From Bacteroidota bacterium (GTDB lineage Bacteria > Bacteroidota > Bacteroidia > Bacteroidales > Lentimicrobiaceae): a stretch of 64,000 bases of DNA. The DNA is taken from positions 434,001 to 498,000 of the forward strand of contig JAEZDY010000024.1 in NCBI GenBank assembly GCA_023417935.1. The letters are read 5' to 3'. A program made the position numbers and the translations under genes. Shown here piece after piece: positions 16,624-26,380 of the stretch; within the stretch, counting starts at the first letter, position 1; each line of letters starts with the position of its first letter. Under the pieces are notes generated by a model. That model had not been told where the DNA came from, did not search any database, and worked only from the letters and a program-made list of their open reading frames with translations.

Positions 16624-17916
16624 CTACTTCCTGAATAAATCCGCAATCCTTACTTTAATTTCTTCCTCCATTTCATCCCTACCGAAGACTATTGATGGCT
16701 TCAGGTATGTGGATTTATGTTGTGATTTAAAGAGTTCTTCACCACCACCTGTAATATTCAGCATTATGAGAGAACCGGGTGAAACAAGTCCTGAACGTAC
16801 TGAATTCATCAATGAAGCCGTAGCCACGGCCGCTGCCGGATGAATATCAATTCCTTCCTGTTCTTTAAAGATTGCAGAAGCTTCGCGCAATTCCTCATTA
16901 GTAACTGCCAGCACATCACCATTAGTGTCGCAAAGGGCATCAAATAACCCTCCATGGATTGAATAGGGAGGTCGTCGGTTTGAAAGTACCTTCGCGTCAA
17001 TTTCAAGGGTTTGCAAACGGGCAGCTTCATCATCCATTGGCAATAATTGACGCGATCTTACTTTCCAGGCATCATATATTGGCAGAAATGGCACATTCTG
17101 CGATACTATAAGGCGCATTTTATTAGAACCATATCTACCATCCTGTATAAGACGTAAATTGGCTTCCCAGGCAGCAATGGCTCCTGTACCGCTCCCTACT
17201 GCCTGAAAATAAAAATCAGGTATCTTGCCAATGGTTGACACTGAGCATAGCACTGTAGTTCCCATCCCATCTCGTCTTGCAACATTTTTAGCACCTCCCT
17301 CAGCAGTATAGCCTTCCATACCTGCTATTATATTACTTAGGTGGATGGCATCAAAGTAATCAGTTCCCGGAGCTGAAGCAATTAACTTCACGCATGGTGA
17401 AATAGGTTTTTCAAACCATAAGGCATCGAGGTAATCATAAGGTACACACAATACCAGGGGTATATTATTTTCTGAACATACTTTTGCAAAGGCACGGGCA
17501 GTGTTACCTGCTGAAGCCACCACAAGAATCTTGCCTGTATGGCCTTTCAACCGGCTGCATACTGAATAGGCCTCTGTTTCCTTAAAGGAACATGTATTCA
17601 TGGATGCACCCCTCAAAGGCCAATAGCCATTGAAGGTAATCCACAATTTATCAAGCCCCAGGTACGAGGCAAGCCCCTCACTTCTGTATGTAACCGGAGC
17701 GGCTGATCCCTGCAGATGACCTTTTAAGGGCAACCACCCTGCAAATCTGAATAACCCATCGGCATCGTCACGTAGGTTGAGCATGTTATCTCTATAAACC
17801 GATCTTAATAGGCAGCTAACGTGCTCGTCAGGAGCATCCAGTAACCACCCTGTATCTTCATAAATCTTTCCTGTTCCTATGCTTTGTAGTAAATATTCAG
17901 TGGTGAATCTATCCAT
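16624..17916 (-). CDS. Fold-type II PLP enzyme, probable cysteate synthase (threonine synthase relative)
   Basis: The 430 residues carry YRSEGLASYLGL (about 77-88), then NGYWPLRGASMNTCSFKETE with Lys112 as the likely PLP lysine. VVASAGNTARAF forms the phosphate-binding loop region and a Gly-rich TGGGEEL lies near the end. Ordinary threonine synthase has a GSFKDRG-type motif; the GYWPxRGAxMxTCSFKE form here matches my memory of cysteate synthase. That enzyme makes cysteate from phosphoserine and sulfite, for coenzyme M in methanogens and for sulfonolipids in some Bacteroidota. No acyltransferase for sulfonolipid assembly is adjacent. Threonine synthase itself remains the alternative. Confidence 0.65.
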   Translation of the reverse strand: MDRFTTEYLLQSIGTGKIYEDTGWLLDAPDEHVSCLLRSVYRDNMLNLRDDADGLFRFAGWLPLKGHLQGSAAPVTYRSEGLASYLGLDKLWITFNGYWPLRGASMNTCSFKETEAYSVCSRLKGHTGKILVVASAGNTARAFAKVCSENNIPLVLCVPYDYLDALWFEKPISPCVKLIASAPGTDYFDAIHLSNIIAGMEGYTAEGGAKNVARRDGMGTTVLCSVSTIGKIPDFYFQAVGSGTGAIAAWEANLRLIQDGRYGSNKMRLIVSQNVPFLPIYDAWKVRSRQLLPMDDEAARLQTLEIDAKVLSNRRPPYSIHGGLFDALCDTNGDVLAVTNEELREASAIFKEQEGIDIHPAAAVATASLMNSVRSGLVSPGSLIMLNITGGGEELFKSQHKSTYLKPSIVFGRDEMEEEIKVRIADLFRK

Positions 17917-18064
17917 TCTTCAGTGTTTTATCCGGCAAATTTAATTAATGAGTTGGTGACACAAACATTTTATTGCCTTTATTAACGAAAAATGAGTTGT
18001 GGGTAGTACATAAAGTGCGTATTGTGAAATTTCGCATCTTTGCAAACCACAGATACTTAATTAT

Positions 18065-19012
18065 ATGCACGACGACCTATTGTTACTTGATTCCATTCGC
18101 CTGAACTTCAGCCCGGCAAGTTTGCATATCATGAACATAGCTATTGGGTTTATCATGTTTGGAGTTGCACTTGGCATTAAGTGGGATCAATTAAAGGACA
18201 TTATCATGAGCCCTCGAAAAGTAATCATAGGGCTTGCAAGCCAGTTTTTGATATTACCTGCAATCACTTTTATAGCTGTTATGGCATTCGGTTCATTTAT
18301 TACTCCTTCGGTAGCTTTTGGAATGATACTGGTAGCATCGTGTCCGGGTGGAAATGTTTCAAATTTTATTTCAAGTGTGGCAAGAGCCAATGTGCCTCTT
18401 TCAATTAGTCTCACTGCTGCAGGTACCGTTTTAGCGCTGATCTTCACACCGCTTAATTTCGCTTTCTGGGGCGGCCTGTATTCGGCTACATCACCTTTGC
18501 TGCGCCCTATTGAAATAGATCCTTTAGATATGTTTCGCACAGTCACTATTCTATTGGGCATTCCTGTAATTGCCGGTATTATTTTTTCACAAAAATTTCC
18601 GTCTCTTACCCAGAAGATCAAGAAACCTATCAGCCGGATTTCTATTATAGTATTTATCCTTTTCCTGGTTTTCGCTTTTCGTAACAATTATAGTTACTTT
18701 ATCGAATATATCGACTGGATTTTGCTGATTGTGCTTGTTCATAACGCACTTGCAATTATGTCAGGTTATGTGTTTTCATCATTTTTCAAGCTAGAGAGGA
18801 ATGATAAACGGACAATAGCCATCGAAACAGGAATTCAGAATTCGGGACTTGGTCTTGTTTTATTGTTTAACCCCCATATTTTCCCGCATGATCTCCAGAT
18901 GGGTGGAATGGCATTTATTGCAGCATGGTGGGGCATTTGGCATATTTTATCAGGCCTTTCACTTGCCTCTTTGTGGGGAAAGTTCAGGCGGGTAGAGGAT
19001 TTACCAACCTGA
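18065..19012 (+). CDS. Bile acid:sodium symporter (BASS/SBF) family transporter
   Basis: This 315-residue protein has nine or ten hydrophobic helices. It contains the BASS hallmarks: an N-terminal IMFGVALGIKWDQL segment, the CPGGNVSNFISS motif in the first core crossing, and IETGIQNSGLGLVLLF in the second. Family members import organic anions (pantoate, pyruvate, bile acids) with sodium; the substrate here is unknown. It lies 13 bases upstream of the acyltransferase gene, probably in one operon. A CATCTTTG box 26 bases upstream is one base off the -7 consensus. Confidence 0.88.
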   Translation: MHDDLLLLDSIRLNFSPASLHIMNIAIGFIMFGVALGIKWDQLKDIIMSPRKVIIGLASQFLILPAITFIAVMAFGSFITPSVAFGMILVASCPGGNVSNFISSVARANVPLSISLTAAGTVLALIFTPLNFAFWGGLYSATSPLLRPIEIDPLDMFRTVTILLGIPVIAGIIFSQKFPSLTQKIKKPISRISIIVFILFLVFAFRNNYSYFIEYIDWILLIVLVHNALAIMSGYVFSSFFKLERNDKRTIAIETGIQNSGLGLVLLFNPHIFPHDLQMGGMAFIAAWWGIWHILSGLSLASLWGKFRRVEDLPT

Positions 19013-19025
19013 CAAGATCTGGGAA

Positions 19026-20267
19026 TTGAAAAAGCAAAATTCACACTTACTAAATGAAGTTGGCCTAAATAAACCCTGGCATAAAACTAAGCTGGGATAT
19101 AGGCTCCTCTATAAGTATGCCCGTTTTGCATTTAATCTGTTTTATCCGGTAATTCATATAGAAGGACGGGAAAATATTCCTGAAGGAAAACCTGTAATAT
19201 TTGCTGCCAATCACCAAAATGCGCTGATGGACGCGCTTGCTATGTTGTTTGCAGCAAACAAGCCGGTATACTTCCTTGCCCGGGCAGATATCTTCAAGAA
19301 AAAGAGGGTGGCAAACATCCTTAAATTCCTTCAAATGATGCCTGTTTACCGTTTGAGGGATGAAGTTGATATTATTGAAAAGAATGAAACCACGTTTAAA
19401 CAAACCGCTGCAATTCTCGCTTCAGGAAACTATCTTGGTATACTCCCCGAGGGAACGCACACACCAATAAAGCAACTTCAAACTCTTAAAAAGGGTATTT
19501 GTAGAATAGCCTTTGAAACCGTTGCCCAGGCAGATGATAATGCTGATCTGCATATTGTTCCGGTAGGTCTTGACTATAGCGATTACCATACACAGGGAAG
19601 CAGCTTAGTTGTAATCTTTGGTAAATCAATTCCTGTTACTGATTTTTTGGGTGTATATCATGAGAACCCAAACCGTGCTGTCACACTCCTTCGTGATAAG
19701 TTAGCAAGTTCACTGAAAGAGATTATGATCGATATCAACAACCAAGAGGAATACTACTTTATACACCAGACCTCTGAACAGATAGCAGATAATTTTTTGG
19801 CTGTTGAGGATAAGAAACATCCAGAAAAATTTATTTGGCAGCGTTATAAATTGATTAAACAGGAATCAGAAAGATTACTTAGTCTTCTAAAGCACAATCC
19901 GGTTGAATACAATAGATTTAAAGCAAGCCGGCTTTCACTGAAAAGTTTAGAATATACCAATGGAAAAGGTTCCGGAGGATCTGGAGTGGACCGGCCTTTG
20001 TGGCAGGTATTGTTTTACAAGATTATCACCGTATTAGCTTTACTTATGAACTTTGCACCTTTTGCTCTTGCAGGGTGGTTTTCTAATCGGGTTCAGGATA
20101 AACAGTTCATAGGTAGCTTTAAGTTTGTAACATCACTTATTCTCTTCCCTCTCTGGTATATGTTGATGTTTATTATCATTTTAACCACTGTGGGCATCCT
20201 TCCTGCCTTGATATCGGTTGCAGCAGCTTCACTGTTTGCGCTCCTGAAATTAAAGTACACCAATTAA
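19026..20267 (+). CDS. PlsC-type acyltransferase with C-terminal membrane segments
   Basis: The 413 residues contain the acyltransferase motif NHQNALMD (HxxxxD type) near residue 60 and the glycerol-phosphate-binding motif PEGTHTP near 145. These define the PlsC/LPLAT family, which transfers acyl chains to lysophosphatidate or related lipids at the inner membrane. Two C-terminal helices (about 335-360 and 370-405) and a long middle region make it larger than housekeeping PlsC. The start is a TTG at 19026; the next in-frame ATG would delete the conserved His motif, so TTG or another non-ATG start is required. Confidence 0.85.
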   Translation: MKKQNSHLLNEVGLNKPWHKTKLGYRLLYKYARFAFNLFYPVIHIEGRENIPEGKPVIFAANHQNALMDALAMLFAANKPVYFLARADIFKKKRVANILKFLQMMPVYRLRDEVDIIEKNETTFKQTAAILASGNYLGILPEGTHTPIKQLQTLKKGICRIAFETVAQADDNADLHIVPVGLDYSDYHTQGSSLVVIFGKSIPVTDFLGVYHENPNRAVTLLRDKLASSLKEIMIDINNQEEYYFIHQTSEQIADNFLAVEDKKHPEKFIWQRYKLIKQESERLLSLLKHNPVEYNRFKASRLSLKSLEYTNGKGSGGSGVDRPLWQVLFYKIITVLALLMNFAPFALAGWFSNRVQDKQFIGSFKFVTSLILFPLWYMLMFIIILTTVGILPALISVAAASLFALLKLKYTN

Positions 20268-20417
20268 ATCGCAGCATAATTTACACTTTTTCTTTAACCG
20301 GATTGCCACCCGCGCAGTTAGGTGTTTTCGCCATCCAATTTTTAACAGAATCTTTTTTTTACATTAACATTACGGATACAATATAAATACATTTTCTCTA
20401 CCCATTCTCTACCCCAG

Positions 20418-20472
20418 GGGTAGACAAAAGGTAGAGCAAAGGTAGACCAAAGGTAGCCCAAAGGTAGAGAGG
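20418..20472. repeat. Five 11-bp tandem repeats
   Basis: Units of the type AGGTAGANCAA start at 20418, 20429, 20440, 20451 and 20462. Just upstream, CTCTACCC/CTCTACCCC (about 20397-20415) reads as the reverse complement, so part of the array can form a hairpin. It lies between the convergent ends of the acyltransferase and tryptophanase genes. Confidence 0.85.
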
Positions 20473-20505
20473 AACTGTATGAAGCAGGACTAGAAGGCAC
20501 AAAAA

Positions 20506-20534
20506 AAGAGGGGAAACCTGGTGTTTCCCCTCTT
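20506..20534 (-). terminator. Intrinsic terminator of tnaA
   Basis: AAGAGGGGAAAC (20506-20517) pairs perfectly with GTTTCCCCTCTT (20523-20534). On the minus strand the stem is followed by a run of T, so it ends the tnaA transcript. It may also stop plus-strand transcription weakly. Confidence 0.9.
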
Positions 20535-20564
20535 ACTAATCGTTATACTTTTTTCTCTGTGAAA

Positions 20565-21941
20565 TTACACTCTTGCAAGGTCCACAGTAAAGTGCCGCAT
20601 TATAGGTGCTTCATTTACAATCTTTAGTCCGCGGGTAATGGTATCGCTTCTCTTGTAAACATTTCCAAGCGCAACAGCTACATATTCCATATGGTTATTA
20701 GTATAAACACGTCGTGGTATGGTAAGCCTGAGCAGTTCAAGAGCCGGGAATCTGTTTTCACGGGTATCAGGGTCGCGGTCAGCTAACAATGCGCCAATTT
20801 CAACACCGCGTACACCACTTTCAAGATAGAGTTCAACAGCCAGGGTTTGCGACTGGAACTGTTCTTTTGGAAGATGAGGAAGAAAGCGTTTTGCATCAAC
20901 GAAAATGGCATGTCCGCCAAATGGCTGTTGCACAGGCACACCATACTCCAGTAATTTATTACCGAGGAACGCAACCTGATTAATGCGTGTTTCAAGATAA
21001 TCAAATTCAGTACCTTCATACAACCCCTGGGCAAGCGCATTCATATCACGACCTGACATACCACCATAAGTGATATATCCCTCAAACATGATATTGAAAG
21101 TTGATGCTTTTTTATACAGAGCTTCATCCCTGAGGCCAATAAATCCACCCATATTTACAATCGCGTCCTTCTTACTGCTCATGGTCATTGCATCTGCATA
21201 GCTGAACATTTCAGCAACGATCTCCCGTATACTTTTATTGGCATAGCCTTCTTCACGGATTTTAATAAAGTATGCATTCTCTGCAAAACGGGCAGAATCA
21301 AAAATGACCATAATGCCATACTTATTTGACAATTCCCTTACAGCACGGAGATTAGCCATTGAAACAGGCTGACCACCTGATGAATTACATGTAATTGTAA
21401 CTACAGTAAACGGAATTTTCTCCTTTGGAGTAGATTTGTAAACATCCTCAAGCTTATTCAGATCAACATTACCCTTAAAAGGATGTAGAAGCCTGGTGTC
21501 AAAAGCTTCGTCAATTGTGCAGTCAATAGCACGGGCATGACGAAATTCAATATGCCCTTTGGTCGTATCAAAGTGCGAATTTCCCGGGATGATATCACCG
21601 GGTTTAACTAAGGCTGAAAAGAGTACGTTTTCTGCCGCTCTTCCCTGATGGGTTGGTAAAAAGTACTCAAATCCAAGTATATCCTTAATGGCATTCTTCA
21701 TTTTATAGAAGGATGATGCGCCGGCGTAACTCTCATCGCCTATCATCATCTCACTCCATTGCTTATCACTCATTGCACCTGTACCGGAATCGGTTAGCAG
21801 GTCGATGAATACTTGCTCACTTTTAAGCTTAAATAGGTTGTAATTAGCTGCTTTGATCCATTCTTCACGTTCAGCTCTTGTACTGCGGTGAATTGTTTCC
21901 ACCATTTTTATCTTGTATGATTCTGCGAAAGGTAATTTCAT
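20565..21941 (-). CDS. tnaA: Tryptophanase (tryptophan indole-lyase)
   Basis: This beta-eliminating PLP enzyme converts tryptophan to indole, pyruvate and ammonia. I start it at the internal ATG at 21941, where family homology begins, giving 458 residues; an in-frame ATG at 21986 adds 15 atypical residues. Matches include IDLLTDSGTGAMSDKQW, PTHQGRAAENVL, FDTTKGH, FDSARFAENAYFIK, the PLP lysine in MSSKKDAIVNMGG, and LRLTIPRRVYTNNHM. Tyrosine phenol-lyase is the close alternative. It uses an Arg in the segment after GVR for its substrate; here that segment reads GVEIGALLADRDP, the tryptophanase form. An intrinsic terminator follows the gene. Confidence 0.88.
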   Translation of the reverse strand: MKLPFAESYKIKMVETIHRSTRAEREEWIKAANYNLFKLKSEQVFIDLLTDSGTGAMSDKQWSEMMIGDESYAGASSFYKMKNAIKDILGFEYFLPTHQGRAAENVLFSALVKPGDIIPGNSHFDTTKGHIEFRHARAIDCTIDEAFDTRLLHPFKGNVDLNKLEDVYKSTPKEKIPFTVVTITCNSSGGQPVSMANLRAVRELSNKYGIMVIFDSARFAENAYFIKIREEGYANKSIREIVAEMFSYADAMTMSSKKDAIVNMGGFIGLRDEALYKKASTFNIMFEGYITYGGMSGRDMNALAQGLYEGTEFDYLETRINQVAFLGNKLLEYGVPVQQPFGGHAIFVDAKRFLPHLPKEQFQSQTLAVELYLESGVRGVEIGALLADRDPDTRENRFPALELLRLTIPRRVYTNNHMEYVAVALGNVYKRSDTITRGLKIVNEAPIMRHFTVDLARV

Positions 21942-21986
21942 TTTGACTGAGATATTGATTATTATTTGGAAAGTTAAATAGTGCAT

Positions 21987-22116
21987 CGGGAGGGTATTAT
22001 AACACCCTCATAATGAATCAATATCCGTCGCGATTCTTCAAATTGCGAAAAATTGATTTGTTAGTCAGCCGGAAAGAAAATGTTCTAATTGTGCAAGTCA
22101 TAATGTGTCAAAAATA
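21987..22116 (-). promoter_or_regulatory. tnaA leader with candidate -7 box and hairpin
   Basis: On the minus strand TATTTTTG (22116 down to 22109) fits TAnnTTTG, predicting a leader of about 160 bases before the 21941 start. GAGGGT (21990-21995) and ACCCTC (22004-22009) form a 6-bp hairpin in that leader. The rest of the gap to 22280 is AT-rich with no gene visible. Confidence 0.35.
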
Positions 22117-22280
22117 AGGCATTTTTTAAATGCACAAAATAATTCAGCAACAAATAAAGGAACTGTTCCTAAATAAAACAAATAATTCACATAAACGACT
22201 AATTATGAATTATTTAAGAAAAGAGATTTTTTTACTTTTTATGGAGAAATGGAGTTTCCAATGAACTTCAATCCTTATAC

Positions 22281-23816
22281 TTACTTGTTAAGTATTATCC
22301 TGAATGTAGTTTCCTTGAATGGGATGGATGATTTAACGAATATCCTGCCTCCATGATTATCCCTGATGATACGCTCTGAAAGGGATAAACCCAGCCCCCA
22401 ACCGCGTTGCTTACTGGTAAACCCTGGATTGAAGATGGTTTTGAACATCTGTTTTGGAATTCCCTTGCCTGTGTCGGTTATGTCAACAGTAACTGTTTGT
22501 TCATCTTCAACAATATTAATTGTGATCTTACCTTTACCCGACATTGCATCAACAGCATTTTTAACGAGATTTTCTATTACCCAGTCGAAAAGCTGATAGT
22601 TGAGCTTAGTAAGTATTATGGCATCAGCAGGAGGATTGATCTCGAAAACAACCATTCGTGAAGTTCTTGTTTTCAGATAATCAACCGAGTGATATATAAC
22701 ATCAACTATGTTCTCGGGCTTGAGGTTGGCAATTGAACCGATCTTTGAGAAACGTTCAGTTATGGTGCTAAGCCTGTTAACATCTTTCTGCAGTTCATCT
22801 ATTGTATCCTGATTAATGTTCTGGCCTCTCAGGTATTCCACCCATGCAATCATTGACGACAGCGGGGTTCCCAATTGGTGTGCAGTTTCTTTTGCAAGAC
22901 CAACCCAAACCTGGTTCTGTTCTGAACGGCGGGCAATACTGAACAGTAGATATGACACGAGCAGAAATAAACTAACAATGGCGAGCTGTATGTAAGGGAA
23001 AAAACGTAATTGTGTGAGAACGTATGAGTCCTGGTAATAGATAAAGGTTTTTTGTCCGGTTATATCAATTTCAATGGGTTCATTGCTGCTGGCCATTGAT
23101 TGAATTGTGTTCCTTACAAATGCTGAGTCTTTAATCAGTGTGCTGTCAATATTGCCATACTGAATGATATTGCGGCGGGTACTATCAGTAATTATAACCG
23201 GCACAGATGCAGAATTATCAGCTACTTCTTTGAAAAACGACTGAACAAGGTCGTTCAACACTACTTTCAGGTCGGAGAATAGTTTGGAGTCTTTATAGTA
23301 AAAATATATATAGTTTCCTGAATAATAGTCCATTACAATTGGAGGGTATGCAGAAAACTCCTCAAGCAATGCAGGGGTCATAACAGGGACTGTATCAGGA
23401 TCAAAATTTACATTTTTGGCTTCCCTGATATTGCCCTCATTATCTGAGAGTATTACCGGTATTGAAGTGTTGTTTGAGATAATCTTAAGGTAATAGCTTA
23501 TATCGTCGTCAATATCTGACTGTACTGTTTTAATAGTGGCTTCAGCCAGCAGTTGAGCACGCTCCTGCTCTTCGGCGCTGATTTGTTTAAAGAATGTTTC
23601 AGTATAGTTTACCAGGCGGGCTCTTTGTTGTATTGCATTTGCCCAGGTTGTGATCTTTCCTCGCTCGTCTTCTGCTATTTTACGTACAAGTGAATTGGTA
23701 TACCACAATGAAATGCTAACAATTACCAACGCTATAACAAATAACCATCTTTTCCAGGTTTTCTTCTGTTTGTATATGTCAGTTGCTTTAGGCCGGAAAA
23801 TGGAGCGTATTTTCAT
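22281..23816 (-). CDS. Membrane sensor histidine kinase
   Basis: The 511 residues show a membrane helix at about 22-40, a long extracytoplasmic sensor region (41-274) and a second helix at 275-295. The H-box is KETAHQLGTPLSS (phosphorylated His313). The ATPase boxes are ENLVKNAVDAM (N), DTGKGIP (G1) and GWGLGLSLSERII (G2). It should autophosphorylate on an envelope signal. No response regulator gene is adjacent, so it is an orphan kinase. It lies 36 bases after the AsmA-like gene, as the last gene of the dxs operon. Confidence 0.92.
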   Translation of the reverse strand: MKIRSIFRPKATDIYKQKKTWKRWLFVIALVIVSISLWYTNSLVRKIAEDERGKITTWANAIQQRARLVNYTETFFKQISAEEQERAQLLAEATIKTVQSDIDDDISYYLKIISNNTSIPVILSDNEGNIREAKNVNFDPDTVPVMTPALLEEFSAYPPIVMDYYSGNYIYFYYKDSKLFSDLKVVLNDLVQSFFKEVADNSASVPVIITDSTRRNIIQYGNIDSTLIKDSAFVRNTIQSMASSNEPIEIDITGQKTFIYYQDSYVLTQLRFFPYIQLAIVSLFLLVSYLLFSIARRSEQNQVWVGLAKETAHQLGTPLSSMIAWVEYLRGQNINQDTIDELQKDVNRLSTITERFSKIGSIANLKPENIVDVIYHSVDYLKTRTSRMVVFEINPPADAIILTKLNYQLFDWVIENLVKNAVDAMSGKGKITINIVEDEQTVTVDITDTGKGIPKQMFKTIFNPGFTSKQRGWGLGLSLSERIIRDNHGGRIFVKSSIPFKETTFRIILNK

Positions 23817-23852
23817 TCAGTGCTTTACGGTTCTAACTACAAATATAAGGCG

Positions 23853-26366
23853 TTATTTAGTTTCATCCCACTCAATCTCGAATTCAACAGGTTTAACACC
23901 GGTTGAAGGGCTTACAGCAGGATTGTCCTTTGTATCTTTCTTCCCAAATTCTTTTTGAATGACATCTCTGAATACCTTTTTCTCATTTTTGAAGTCGTCA
24001 ACTATTTTACCTTTAACTGCTTTGGTGTCATATTGCACTATTGGGTCATTTATTGGTCCGCTCAGCTTCAGGAACAGGCGTGGCTTTCCGTACCCGTCAT
24101 CTTCAATATATTTGACTTCTTCAACATTTCTTTTCCTTTTGGCCCTAAGCACATCAGAAAGCAACATGTTAACATGGTAATCAATATCATTTCCAAATGT
24201 ATGAGTTCCATACCCAGCCAGATCAAGGGCTGATGACTTGATCTCCATGCGGGGTATCAAGACTGTTTTGCGTGTTATTTCAATCCGGTTCCTTAAAGTT
24301 TCAAACCTGACATTTTTTAGTTCAGATGCATCAAGAAATCTCGATAAAGCCTGCAGAGGCTCAAAATCATTAAGTTCACCGTTTCTTATCTCCACATCGG
24401 CAATTGCCTCAATAGTTTCAGTGTTTACACTAAAATCGCTATACAGATTTGTGGCGAAATCTACTGAGGCATTGGAGGTGCCTTTCAGATTACTGCTAAC
24501 TATGCTGTTTTGACCGAATTCATTGAACTGGTAGAAGAATTTAGTAATGTTCACATCTTTGAACTCAGCTTTTGTAACAATACGTGCCTTATTTCCATAA
24601 CGCCCATTTATCAGACCGTTGGCAGTAATTGAACCGTCGAGGGCATTAATGATAATATTCGATCCTCGGAGTATATCGTTCTCAAGCACAAAAATACCAG
24701 TAATGTCATTGGTTATAAGTTTTTTATAAGTAAGCGAGTTAACACTTAGCAGTACCTTGAATGATATATGGGGAGGAAACATGCTTGTTGATACTGATGG
24801 ATTTGTTTTTGTACCAACAAGAGCCAGTATATCTTCCAATATTAATTTCCCTGAAGAGAGATTGAGGGAAGCATATATATTTTGTTTTTCATTCAGTAGG
24901 TGGCTAACCAGATTTTCAATGTAACCGTTTGCTTTTAAATCAGATGTTCCAATGGTACAGGTTAGTCCGCTGAAATGGAGCTTATTGTCATTGAATTCTA
25001 TGAGTCCGTCAATTTCACTGATTCGGTTTTTATTATACTCAAATCCGGCATTCATTAATGAAACCTGGCCGGTTAGGTTTTTGTCTATCCGGGTACCAGG
25101 TTTAAATTGACCGTTATAATTTAAATCAGCTATCAATTTCCCCTTGAAGTCTTTTATTTCTGAACTTTCAATCAATGAGGCAAATTCTGAAGCGTCAGCC
25201 TGTACACTCAGCGCCATGTTCACTTGGGGGTCGTTGAAATTCCTTATCGTGGTGCTACCCTTTACTTTGCCTGTTTTTATGTTCCCCGTAAATGAGGTAA
25301 GATTCAGCACTTCTGAGTTTGCTAATCCTTTATAAGTAAAAGTGCCACTGGTGTTTATGTCTTTAAGTGCAAACTTTTTCGAAGTATAGTCAAACTTACC
25401 GCCTGTTATATCAAAAGTTGTGGTGACAGCCAAAGCTGATATGCGGGTAACAGGACCTTTTAATGTACCTTCAGCTTTGATTCTTCCACTTACATCATAA
25501 CCTGCCAATACTTTAGCTAATCGCTCAGGAATAACTGCAACAATGTTTTTTACTTCTGAATTGAGGGAAGTAATTTTAAAATCAACTGTTGGTATAGAGC
25601 CATAATTGTAGTTGCCATTAAACTTTGTGCTTATGCCGGCGAAAATTACATTTGACTCCCGAAAGTCAAGATCTTTCCTGAGGGTATTTATATCAACCGA
25701 AGATTCAATAGTAGCCTGGCCCTGAGGTAGTACTTTTTCCCCGGCAATTATCAAACGTTCATTAAAGCAATCACCCTTAAGTTTCATCAGGAACTCATCC
25801 TGTTGAATCGATCCTTTAATAAGCATGTCACTCACAGCTACTGCTATATCATCATTGCGTTTGATATTTCTGTAATAAACCTTTGAGGATGTTAATGTAA
25901 GGCGTTGTATATTGAATTTCACTGATTCATTGCCAGAACCTGTTGATTTCTTCCAAATGTTATAGTTATTCCTTCCCTGCTCATCCTCATATATAGTAAG
26001 TGATGCATTATGTATTGCAATACTATGAATAGAGTACCGTCCGGTAATAATATTAATCAGGTTAAACTTGAGGGCAATTCTTTCAGCATGCAATAGTCCG
26101 GGGGCATTTATAAGATCAGCAGGAGGCTGCATTGCTGTATTTGTAAGTATTAATGAGGCGTAAGGGAAGGAACGTATTATACTAATTTCTGTTCCGTCTA
26201 CTGTTGCTTTAACGGCCAGATGCTTATTAAGCTCTCCAACTATTAATTGTCTAACCTTGTCACCATTGAAATATTGGAAAAGTAGAATTGATCCAATTGC
26301 AACCGGTATAATAATAACCAACACCAATAAAAGCTTCTTCAGAATTCTATGCTTGGTTTCCGGCAT
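23853..26366 (-). CDS. AsmA-like family protein
   Basis: The 837 residues begin with one N-terminal membrane helix (about 9-29), followed by a long, beta-rich, repetitive region with few cysteines. AsmA motifs occur near both ends: HLAVKATVDGTEI early, and LDLAGYGTHTFGNDIDY late. AsmA-like proteins belong to the bridge-type lipid-transport superfamily (with TamB and VPS13) and are thought to carry phospholipid between inner and outer membranes; the role here is inferred from family. Its start lies 14 bases after the dxs stop, so it is co-transcribed with dxs. Confidence 0.85.
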   Translation of the reverse strand: MPETKHRILKKLLLVLVIIIPVAIGSILLFQYFNGDKVRQLIVGELNKHLAVKATVDGTEISIIRSFPYASLILTNTAMQPPADLINAPGLLHAERIALKFNLINIITGRYSIHSIAIHNASLTIYEDEQGRNNYNIWKKSTGSGNESVKFNIQRLTLTSSKVYYRNIKRNDDIAVAVSDMLIKGSIQQDEFLMKLKGDCFNERLIIAGEKVLPQGQATIESSVDINTLRKDLDFRESNVIFAGISTKFNGNYNYGSIPTVDFKITSLNSEVKNIVAVIPERLAKVLAGYDVSGRIKAEGTLKGPVTRISALAVTTTFDITGGKFDYTSKKFALKDINTSGTFTYKGLANSEVLNLTSFTGNIKTGKVKGSTTIRNFNDPQVNMALSVQADASEFASLIESSEIKDFKGKLIADLNYNGQFKPGTRIDKNLTGQVSLMNAGFEYNKNRISEIDGLIEFNDNKLHFSGLTCTIGTSDLKANGYIENLVSHLLNEKQNIYASLNLSSGKLILEDILALVGTKTNPSVSTSMFPPHISFKVLLSVNSLTYKKLITNDITGIFVLENDILRGSNIIINALDGSITANGLINGRYGNKARIVTKAEFKDVNITKFFYQFNEFGQNSIVSSNLKGTSNASVDFATNLYSDFSVNTETIEAIADVEIRNGELNDFEPLQALSRFLDASELKNVRFETLRNRIEITRKTVLIPRMEIKSSALDLAGYGTHTFGNDIDYHVNMLLSDVLRAKRKRNVEEVKYIEDDGYGKPRLFLKLSGPINDPIVQYDTKAVKGKIVDDFKNEKKVFRDVIQKEFGKKDTKDNPAVSPSTGVKPVEFEIEWDETK

Positions 26367-26380
26367 GAGTGCAGATAAAT

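Noticed and set aside
20565..21941. Tyrosine phenol-lyase as the identity of the tnaA product
   Set aside because: The segment that carries the substrate-binding Arg in tyrosine phenol-lyase has the tryptophanase form here (GVEIGALL), and FDTTKGH and FDSARFAENAYF also favour tryptophanase.
22022..22105. A 27-codon minus-strand frame (MTCTIRTFSFRLTNK onward) in the tnaA leader, considered as a TnaC-like leader peptide
   Set aside because: It has no Trp codon and no TnaC-like Trp/Pro arrangement, and no Rho or attenuator pattern follows. Chance frames of this size are common.
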